A stretch of 64,000 nucleotides of DNA from UBA7702 sp040776805 (GTDB lineage Bacteria; Bacillota; Dehalobacteriia; UBA7702): assembly GCA_040776805.1 (NCBI GenBank), contig JAXGZS010000007.1:54517-118516 (forward strand), given 5' to 3'. Numbering within the stretch: position 1 is the stretch's first letter; each line of letters opens with the position of its first letter. The position numbers were made by a program, and so were the translations under genes. Positions 57,764 through 64,000 of this stretch are shown here, in pieces. The notes beneath the pieces are model-generated. The model ran no database searches and was not told the origin of the DNA. It saw only the letters and a program-made list of their open reading frames with translations.

Positions 57764-59353
57764 ATGAAATTATTTGATAAGATCGACAAAACGATCTTCG
57801 GGACGTCCTCTGCCATCTACGCTCTTATTTTTCTCTTTATTGCGATCGTCCCTACGGTAGCCTATAATGTCATTTCCGGTGTGATGAATTTTACCCTCTC
57901 TACCTTGGGTTGGGTCTATATCCTCGGTTATGCCGCGGTTTTTTTGGTGTTGGTGATTATTGCCTTCAGTAAATACGGGAAAATGAAACTCGGCGCCCCC
58001 ACCGATAAGCCGGCGTTTTCCTTTTTCAGCTGGATCAGCATGCTGGTCGGCGCCGGCATCGGCTGCGGCCTCGTCTATTTCGGAGTCTGCGAACCGGCCT
58101 CCCACTTTACCAGCTCTCCCTTTGCCGATTCCGGCACCGCTGCCGCCGCCGAGGTGGCCATTCGCACCACCTTTTACCATTGGGGTTTCCTGCCCTGGGC
58201 CATTTACTGCATGGTAGGCCTCTGCGTCGGTTATTTTTCCTATAAAAAAGGTCTACCCGACCTGATCAGCTCCACCTTCCAACCCCTCATCGGGGATCGC
58301 ATTTATAAGACCCCGGGCAAAATCATCGACGCTTTCTCCGTGGTAGCCATCATCTGCGGTGTTTCGATGTCCGTGGGCTTTGCCGGCACCCAGTTCGCCA
58401 GCGGTCTCAATACGGTTTACGGCGTTTCCGACAATATTTGGATCACCTTCGGCGTCGTCGTCCTGATCGGCCTTTTGGCCACGGCTTCCGCCTTGCGCGG
58501 CGTTGAAAAGGGGATCAAAGTCATCAGCAACGTCAAAATGAGCCTGGTCATCGCTTTCCTCGTCTTTACCTTCATCTTTGGTTCCTCGATGTTCCTGATC
58601 AAGACCTTTGTCCAAGGTTTCGGCGACATGGTCTTCAACCTGCCCTGGCTGATGACCTTCTCCGACAGCTTTAGCAACGTATCTCAAGGCTTGGGCTGGG
58701 ATTGGGTCAGCGGTTGGACGGTCTTCTACTGGGCCTGGTGGGTGGCGTTCGCTCCCTTTGTCGGCGGTTTTCTGGCGCAGATTTCCAGAGGCCGCACGAT
58801 TCGGGAATTCATCTTGGCTTGCGTCACTGTACCCGGCATCCTCTGCTTCCTCTGGTTCACCTTCTTTGGCGGGGAAGCCATTCATATGAGCCTCTTTGAA
58901 GGCTCCGACATTGCCGTCAAAGCGGCGGCGGATTCCAACGCTTCGATGTTTCTCTTCCTGAAAGAGCTGCCCATCTCTTCGATTTCAATTCCCGTCATGA
59001 TGGTGTTGCTGATCATTTTGATCGCTACCGCCGTCAGCTCCGCTACCTATGTCACCGGCGGCTTCTGCATGGGCAACAAGGGCACGCCCTCCTTGGGGAT
59101 CCGGGCTTTCTGGGGTATTTTCATCGTCCTCAACTCCATCCTTTTCATCTTCTTAGGCGGCCTTGATACCCTGAAATATACCGCCATTGTTTTGGCCTTC
59201 CCCTTTATGATCATTATCGTACTGATGATGGTGAATCTCCTCAAAGACATGCGCGTGACGTATCAGAAAGAATTAGAAGCAGGTTTCATCGCAAGTTCTT
59301 CCGGCGGTGAAGAAGCCGCGCCCCAGGAAGGAGAAAAGCCGGTTGCCCGGTGA
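57764..59353 (+). CDS. BCCT-family transporter 3
   Basis: This 529-residue, twelve-helix BCCT transporter starts at the ATG (57764) behind GGAGGTAGAA. Its glycine stretch reads GAGIGCGLVYFGVCEPASH, closer to the CaiT-like GxGxGxxxxGVxEP form than the SVAEP of the other three. The helix-8 box is FYWAWWVAFAPFVGGF followed by RGRTIRE. The C-terminal tail is charged (GEEAAPQEGEKP). It is the second gene of the sigma-54 operon. The different substrate-site loop suggests a different transport mode or substrate from BCCT2 and BCCT4. Confidence 0.9.
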   Translation: MKLFDKIDKTIFGTSSAIYALIFLFIAIVPTVAYNVISGVMNFTLSTLGWVYILGYAAVFLVLVIIAFSKYGKMKLGAPTDKPAFSFFSWISMLVGAGIGCGLVYFGVCEPASHFTSSPFADSGTAAAAEVAIRTTFYHWGFLPWAIYCMVGLCVGYFSYKKGLPDLISSTFQPLIGDRIYKTPGKIIDAFSVVAIICGVSMSVGFAGTQFASGLNTVYGVSDNIWITFGVVVLIGLLATASALRGVEKGIKVISNVKMSLVIAFLVFTFIFGSSMFLIKTFVQGFGDMVFNLPWLMTFSDSFSNVSQGLGWDWVSGWTVFYWAWWVAFAPFVGGFLAQISRGRTIREFILACVTVPGILCFLWFTFFGGEAIHMSLFEGSDIAVKAAADSNASMFLFLKELPISSISIPVMMVLLIILIATAVSSATYVTGGFCMGNKGTPSLGIRAFWGIFIVLNSILFIFLGGLDTLKYTAIVLAFPFMIIIVLMMVNLLKDMRVTYQKELEAGFIASSSGGEEAAPQEGEKPVAR

Positions 59354-59379
59354 ATGACACTGATTATCGTTGCGGTTTT

Positions 59380-59403
59380 GGGGAAGCGTTTGAACGCTTC
59401 CCC
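59380..59403 (+). other. Intercistronic hairpin between BCCT3 and BCCT4
   Basis: GGGGAAGCGTT (59380-59390) pairs perfectly with AACGCTTCCCC (59393-59403). There is no T tract. Confidence 0.7.
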
Positions 59404-59501
59404 GGATACCGTAAAAACGGAAACGCGAATCGTTCTTTTACAGAGTTTTGTTACGCGATGAGAAAACCAAACCACCGCGCAAACGAGAAAGGTGGTAAAA
59501 G

Positions 59502-61040
59502 ATGAAAGGATTTTACAAACATATCGATAAAACAGTATTTTCTATCGGCAGTTTGATCTGTCTGTTTTTTATTTGTTGGACCGTAATCGCGCCGTCCCAG
59601 GTAGAAGATTTTTTCTCTATGATCTTAGCGGTGTTTTCCGTTGATTTCGGTTGGTTTTACTTACTCGTTGTGGCCTTTTTTATTATTTTCTTGCTGACCC
59701 TCGCCTTTGGCAAATACGGCAAGACGATTTTGGGCAAAGATACAGATAAACCGGAATATTCGACCTGCGCCTGGTTCTTTATGCTTTTTGCGGCAGGCAT
59801 GGGCATCGGTCTCGTATTCTGGAGCGTGGCGGAACCGATGAGTCATTATCTGAATCCGCCTTACGGCGCCGGGTCTACGGCTGCATCGGCTTCGTTGGCC
59901 ATGCGCTACGCCTTTACCCATTGGGGCATCCACCCCTGGGCGACCTATGGTATCATCGGCCTGCCTTTGGCTTATTATCAATTTCGCAAAAATCAACCGG
60001 CGCTGCTTAGCTCCTGTGTGACGCCGCTGATTGGGAAAAAGCGAGTGGGGCGCATCCTCGGCAGCATCATCGATGTTTTGGCTGTTGTCGCCACCGTATT
60101 CGGCGTGGCGACTTCCTTAGGCTTAGGCGCCATGCAGATCAACAGCGGGTTGTATTATGTTTTCGGGATTCCCTGCAATAACACCGTGATGTTTGGCATC
60201 ATCGCCGTCACGACTGTTTTGTTTATTTCTTCCTCCGTCAGCGGCATCGATAAAGGCATCCGTATCCTTAGCAATACAAATATGGTGATCATGGGGATTT
60301 TGCTGCTGTTTGTCTTTTTTAGCGGCGCGACGCTGTTTGTGACAAATTTCTTTGTGGACTCCATCGGTAAATACCTGACGAACATCGTTTCCGCGAGCTT
60401 TTGGACGGATCCTTTCGGCGAAAGTAATGGCTGGCTCAGCGGTTGGACGGTCTTCTACTGGGCTTGGTGGCTTTCTTGGGGTCCCTTTGTCGGCGGTTTC
60501 ATCGCCCGTATCTCCAAAGGCCGGACGATCCGGGAGTTTGTTTTTGGTACGCTGTTTTTCCCCATGCTCTTCTGCTGTATTTTCATGGCGATCATGGGCG
60601 GCAACGCCATCCATTTTGATCTTCACGGCGTCTCCTCCATTGCCAACGCCATGGAGCAAGACGTCTCCTATGCGCTGTTTGCCCTATTGGAACAATTTCC
60701 GCTGGCCAAAGCCAGCTCCTTATTGGCAATGATACTTATCGTGGTTTTTTTCATAACTTCCGCGGATTCTTCCACTTTCGTCTGTGCGATGATGACAGCC
60801 AAAGGGATGCAGAATCCGCCCGCGACCCTGAAGATCTTCTGGGGCATCTCCGAAGGCGTTATCGCCGCCGTGCTTTTATACATCGGCGGTCTCAGCGCCA
60901 TTCAATCGACAGCCATTGTCATCGCTTTTCCGTTGCTTTTTATTGCCCTTATGATGGCTGCGGCTTTGCTCAAATCACTGCGCGGCGAATCATTGGCAAG
61001 GGCAAGGGAAGGTTTGCCGGAAAAAGAGTCCGGCAAATGA
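59502..61040 (+). CDS. BCCT-family transporter 4
   Basis: This 512-residue, twelve-helix BCCT transporter is highly similar to BCCT2 along its whole length (GMGIGLVFWSVAEPM, FWTDPFGESNGWL, SADSSTFVCAMMTAKGM), with a longer charged C-terminus (RAREGLPEKESGK). AAAGGTGG precedes the ATG. As BCCT2 stands third in the first operon, BCCT4 stands third in the second, indicating duplication of a methyltransferase-transporter unit followed by divergence. No clear terminator is visible before the next gene. Confidence 0.9.
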   Translation: MKGFYKHIDKTVFSIGSLICLFFICWTVIAPSQVEDFFSMILAVFSVDFGWFYLLVVAFFIIFLLTLAFGKYGKTILGKDTDKPEYSTCAWFFMLFAAGMGIGLVFWSVAEPMSHYLNPPYGAGSTAASASLAMRYAFTHWGIHPWATYGIIGLPLAYYQFRKNQPALLSSCVTPLIGKKRVGRILGSIIDVLAVVATVFGVATSLGLGAMQINSGLYYVFGIPCNNTVMFGIIAVTTVLFISSSVSGIDKGIRILSNTNMVIMGILLLFVFFSGATLFVTNFFVDSIGKYLTNIVSASFWTDPFGESNGWLSGWTVFYWAWWLSWGPFVGGFIARISKGRTIREFVFGTLFFPMLFCCIFMAIMGGNAIHFDLHGVSSIANAMEQDVSYALFALLEQFPLAKASSLLAMILIVVFFITSADSSTFVCAMMTAKGMQNPPATLKIFWGISEGVIAAVLLYIGGLSAIQSTAIVIAFPLLFIALMMAAALLKSLRGESLARAREGLPEKESGK

Positions 61041-61222
61041 AGGCTTTTTTCATCGATAGCATGAGTCTTTGCCGGGAGCATGGACCGGTTCGAGTATGGT
61101 GATGCTCTAAAACCTAAAGTAGGATAGCCTTGTGCCGCCCCCTAAAAGGAACGGCGCGTTTGCCTGTGATCAGTATTTCATTAGTACATGAAGGTGGGCT
61201 TGGAAAGGATCGCGGTGAGTGG

Positions 61223-62065
61223 ATGAAAGGAATTCGGAAAATCTCAAAGAGTGATCTTATCATGGCCAGCGCCGCTTTTGCCTGGGGATTTTCTTATATT
61301 TTTATGAAGCTGGGGCTGGAGAGTATTGCTCCCTTGCAGCTTGGCTTTATGCGCTTTGCCATTGCCTTTCCTGTATTGCTGCTGATTTTTAGAAAAAAGG
61401 TGGTGCCCAATGCCACGGAACTTCGCTACAGTATGCTTTTGGGATTGTTCGTTTTTGCCCTGACTGCCTTTTATCATTGCGGCCTAAAAACAACGGAAGC
61501 TTCTGCCGCTGGGTTTTTGGCCGGCACAACCGTGGCCATGGTGCCGCTTATCAATGGTCTTTTATTACGGAAAATACCGGAAAAAAAGACGCTGCTCTGT
61601 GTTATGTTCGCCTTTGGCGGCATTGCCGTGATGTCGTTCACCCAAGATTTTTCCATCGCCGGGGGCGCTTGGCTTTGTCTGGGCGGCGCGGTGTCCTATG
61701 CGGTTCAGATCGTGTTCACCGATCGCGCCCTTATTCACTGCCGCGCCTTGACCATTGCTGTTTGGCAATTGGGTTTTGCCGCCCTCTACTCCGGGATTTT
61801 TAGTTTTCTTTTTGAAACCACGAGTTACGCGTTACCCCTCTTCGGCTGGGGGGCTGTTTTGGGCCTTGCTTTGCTCTCCAGCGCCTACGGCTATGTGGCT
61901 CAAACCATGGCTCAAAAGAAAGTGGCCCCGGAGCGTATCGGGTTTTTATACGCCCTTGAACCGGTCTTTTGCGCGATTTTGGCTGTTCTTTTTTTTCATG
62001 AGATCATGTCGTTACGTGAGCTTACCGGCGCTGTGATGATCGTCGTCAGTATTCTTTTGGGTTAA
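61223..62065 (+). CDS. EamA/DMT-family transporter
   Basis: This 280-residue, ten-helix EamA-type transporter shows two repeats: SAAFAWGFSYIFMKLGLESI opens the first, and the second ends LEPVFCAILAVLFFHEIMS. The ATG at 61223 has only a weak GGTGAG upstream; longer frames lack homology. It is not closely similar to the coupled EamA pair at 18.6-20.5 kb. Its substrate is unknown. Position between the BCCT operon and rpoN might indicate export of an amine-pathway product, but the genomic link is weak. Confidence 0.82.
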   Translation: MKGIRKISKSDLIMASAAFAWGFSYIFMKLGLESIAPLQLGFMRFAIAFPVLLLIFRKKVVPNATELRYSMLLGLFVFALTAFYHCGLKTTEASAAGFLAGTTVAMVPLINGLLLRKIPEKKTLLCVMFAFGGIAVMSFTQDFSIAGGAWLCLGGAVSYAVQIVFTDRALIHCRALTIAVWQLGFAALYSGIFSFLFETTSYALPLFGWGAVLGLALLSSAYGYVAQTMAQKKVAPERIGFLYALEPVFCAILAVLFFHEIMSLRELTGAVMIVVSILLG

Positions 62066-62385
62066 TCTCACATGGCGCTGTTACCGCCGCCGTTTTCCGT
62101 GTCTGCGAAAACCGTTGATTTAGGCGCAAATAACCGGATTTTTTCAACCTCGAGGCACAGATATGTCTTCAAATCTTTTATCACGTTAAAAGCAGCAATG
62201 TATTTTTTACATCGCTGCTTTTTTCTGTGGTGGAAAAAATTGCTTTTCTATTCGTCCGCCCTTGGGCATATCTCTAATCGCAAGATCTGCACTTCGGAGC
62301 ATAAGACAAAATAGAAGGAATTCTCTGGATAGGTATGGTATTTTGTCGAAATTAGTTGTATAATGAAATAAAGGTGGCTGCGCTT
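62066..62385. other. Intergenic region between the EamA gene and rpoN
   Basis: It contains a terminator at 62188-62226 and a TATAAT at 62359-62364 that could serve rpoN, although no good -35 element is seen. A short frame at 62072-62314 runs through the terminator and is not accepted as a gene. Confidence 0.5.
62188..62226 (+). terminator. Terminator after the EamA gene
   Basis: AAAAGCAGCAATGT (62188-62201) pairs with ACATCGCTGCTTTT (62209-62222), one mismatch, followed by T residues. Confidence 0.85.
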
Positions 62386-63762
62386 ATGACAAAAATGGGA
62401 CTTGAATTAAGACAACTGCAAAAACTAGTGATGACGACGGAACTGAAACAGGCCATCGATTTATTAACCATGCCCATTTTGGAGTTGCAGCAATTCGTCA
62501 GGGAGCAGATGGAGGGCAATCCGCTCTTGGAAGAAGACGAAAACGCTTACGACCAAAATCAGGACGAGGATCGGTATCAGCAACAAAAAGATGAGGAATG
62601 GGCTCTTTTTACCGGTGAAGACGCGCCTGCTCCTGCTCCCGGTTACGCCATCAATCGGGAAGATCCCTATATTTATGAGGCCAGAACGGAAGTATTCAAC
62701 AGTCTTTATGAGTACCTTCTTTTTCAACTAAATATTTTGCCCGTCAACCGCTGCCAGCAGATGATCGGCAAATACATCATCTCCAATATCGACGACAACG
62801 GTTATTTGCTGATGCTCCCAGGTACCATTGCCGCAAATCTGAATCTCCCCGCCGAAGACGTGGCGGAGGTTTTGACTATGATCCATGGCTTCGATCCCCC
62901 CGGGGTCGGCAGCATTAACCTGAAAGAATGTCTGATTTTGCAATTAGACAGGGAGCAGCCCCATTACGAGGCATTGAAGGAAATCATCAGCAATCATCTG
63001 GATTTGGTGGCATCGAACCGCGTGCCTCAAATCGCCAAAAAGATGAGGCTGCCTCTGGAGACTGTCAGCCAACTGGTAGAAACCATCCGTACCCTTGACC
63101 CGCGTCCCGGCAGCAGCTGGGGCGGCGGTGATAAAGCTGAATATGTCACCCCTGATGTGACGGTGAAAAAAGCGGACGGTGAATGGGTCGTCGTCTTAAA
63201 CGAGTGGGATGTGCCACAGATTACGGTCAATGATTATTACCGCAATATGATGAAGAGCGGTATGCCGATGGATCATGCCGCCGAGGATTACTTGAAGGAT
63301 AAGCTCCATGCCGCGATTTGGGTGATCAAAAGCATTGAACAGCGTCGTAAAACCATGTATGACACGGTGAGCGCCATTCTGAAATTGCAGAGCGCTTTTT
63401 TTGAAGAGGAAACCGAGTATCCCGTACCCCTTAATTTGAGAGACGTGGCGGAGGAGATCGGTGTCCACGAATCGACGGTTTCCCGTACGGTGAGCAATAA
63501 ATATGTCCAAACGCCCCGGGGGCTGTTTCCCCTGAAGTACTTTTTCCCCAAAGGTGTGGCCTCCGGCTCCGATACCAACGCCCTCTGCGTGAAAAAGCTC
63601 TTAAAAGAAATGATCGATGATGAAAATCCGGAAAAGCCGCTAAAAGATGGAGAACTGACGATGCTCCTGAACGGACAAGGCGTGGAGATTTCCCGCCGCA
63701 CGGTGGCAAAATACAGGGAGCAGCTTCATATCCCCGTGGCAGGGCAGAGAAAACGGTTTTAG
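62386..63762 (+). CDS. rpoN: RNA polymerase sigma-54 factor
   Basis: This 458-residue sigma factor recognises -24/-12 promoters and needs AAA+ activators. Region I is Gln/Leu-rich (LELRQLQKLVMTTELKQAI, LLTMPILELQQFV). An acidic region II (EEDENAYDQNQDEDRYQQQ) links to the core-binding domain (FDPPGVGSINLKECL). The HTH region contains LRDVAEEIGVHESTVSRTVSNKY. The C-terminal RpoN box is present as a variant, ISRRTVAKYREQL (consensus ARRTVAKYRE). AAGGTGG lies eight bases before the ATG at 62386. Its location in the island with three activators and five cognate promoters suggests that amine use is a main task of sigma-54 here. Confidence 0.95.
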   Translation: MTKMGLELRQLQKLVMTTELKQAIDLLTMPILELQQFVREQMEGNPLLEEDENAYDQNQDEDRYQQQKDEEWALFTGEDAPAPAPGYAINREDPYIYEARTEVFNSLYEYLLFQLNILPVNRCQQMIGKYIISNIDDNGYLLMLPGTIAANLNLPAEDVAEVLTMIHGFDPPGVGSINLKECLILQLDREQPHYEALKEIISNHLDLVASNRVPQIAKKMRLPLETVSQLVETIRTLDPRPGSSWGGGDKAEYVTPDVTVKKADGEWVVVLNEWDVPQITVNDYYRNMMKSGMPMDHAAEDYLKDKLHAAIWVIKSIEQRRKTMYDTVSAILKLQSAFFEEETEYPVPLNLRDVAEEIGVHESTVSRTVSNKYVQTPRGLFPLKYFFPKGVASGSDTNALCVKKLLKEMIDDENPEKPLKDGELTMLLNGQGVEISRRTVAKYREQLHIPVAGQRKRF

Positions 63763-63791
63763 ATAGAACCGCCATAATTTTTATGAAACAA

Positions 63792-63822
63792 AAGGCAGAC
63801 AGTCCTATGGGCTGTCTGCCTT
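63792..63822. terminator. Terminator after rpoN
   Basis: AAGGCAGACAG (63792-63802) pairs with CTGTCTGCCTT (63812-63822). The hairpin is symmetric and could work in both directions, though the T tract is short. Confidence 0.65.
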
Positions 63823-64000
63823 AGGCCGTCGACAAAGTCTGATACGCGGCGAACGCTCTGCCCCGCGACAGCTTGAGTACATTCAGGTACACGGCGCAGC
63901 CGCAGGCCAAAGCGTTCGCCGTGTTTAAGCCTTTCTCGGCAGCCTATCATCCTGTAGCCCAAAATCCGCTAACGCGCAGTTTGTCTACAGTCTGAGGCAG
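63823..64000. repeat. Structured intergenic element, probably a dispersed repeat, cut by the window end
   Basis: CGGCGAACGCT (from 63849) has its inverted partner AGCGTTCGCCG (63910-63920), and GACAAA near 63831 is answered by TTTGTC near 63979. Between them are C/G-rich arms able to fold. No gene is supported on either strand. The layout resembles a non-autonomous mobile element or folded intergenic repeat; homologues elsewhere in the genome would settle it. Confidence 0.4.

Noticed and set aside
61080..61120. Possible tRNA, because GGTTCGA and CTCTAAA (a CUA-anticodon-like loop) occur here
   Set aside because: The T-loop-like motif lies 5' of the anticodon-like motif, the reverse of tRNA order, and no acceptor stem pairs. 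It is not pylT.
62072..62314. 80-residue open frame before rpoN
   Set aside because: It overlaps the terminator at 62188-62226 and has no ribosome-binding site or conserved features.

Overview
The window reads as a chromosomal segment of a strictly anaerobic, probably spore-forming Firmicute (class Clostridia, Peptococcaceae-like). The grounds are the spoVG-glmU-prs-pth-mfd-PPIase gene order, lysine synthesis by LL-diaminopimelate aminotransferase, a B12-dependent ribonucleotide reductase, sigma-54 control, and corrinoid methylamine metabolism that includes a probable pyrrolysine protein. Species-level assignment is not possible from the sequence alone.

Region 1 (1-14.2 kb) is an accessory island. 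It holds a decayed RHS/YD-repeat gene (2061-4330) and displaced C-terminal RHS modules, each followed by a membrane-protein gene that is probably its immunity partner. Every module starts at the same breakpoint behind a short hairpin leader. The array runs off the left edge of the window, and a leftover leader lies at 13.3 kb. Around it are immunity-like and small unknown genes, two copies of a GGGGACGG-type dispersed repeat, and a variant S-box riboswitch with its terminator ahead of an N-formylglutamate amidohydrolase-like gene.

Region 2 (14.3-39 kb) is core housekeeping: glyA, B12-dependent RNR, an overlapping pair of EamA transporters (minus strand), lgt, a Met/Gly-rich protein (minus strand), glnA, dapF-dapL-ispE, an SLH-domain protein, spoVG, glmU, prs, a PRC-barrel protein (minus strand), pth, mfd and two secreted parvulin-type foldases.

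Region 3 (39.3-63.8 kb) is the most interesting part: a methylamine/quaternary-amine utilisation island under sigma-54 control. It contains (a) mtbB, a dimethylamine methyltransferase whose frame is interrupted by one TAG at exactly the place where MtbB carries pyrrolysine, with corrinoid protein gene mtbC behind it; (b) two MttB-superfamily methyltransferases without the amber codon, each co-transcribed with two BCCT-type betaine/carnitine transporters; (c) an operon of a hydantoinase/oxoprolinase-type ATPase, a DUF1638 protein and two MetH-activation-domain proteins, a candidate corrinoid reactivation system; (d) three paralogous PAS-AAA+-Fis activators; (e) rpoN. Five -24/-12 promoters precede mtbB, the first BCCT operon, the ATPase operon, the third activator and the second MttB operon. 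Several have tandem TTGC(A/G) repeats upstream, in places spaced 9-10 bp apart, which are probable activator sites. The likely scheme is import of betaine-type amines, demethylation onto a corrinoid protein, and repair of that protein by the ATPase operon. The pyrrolysine genes (pylTSBCD), a methylcorrinoid:tetrahydrofolate methyltransferase and a RACo-type activator are not seen here and should lie elsewhere.
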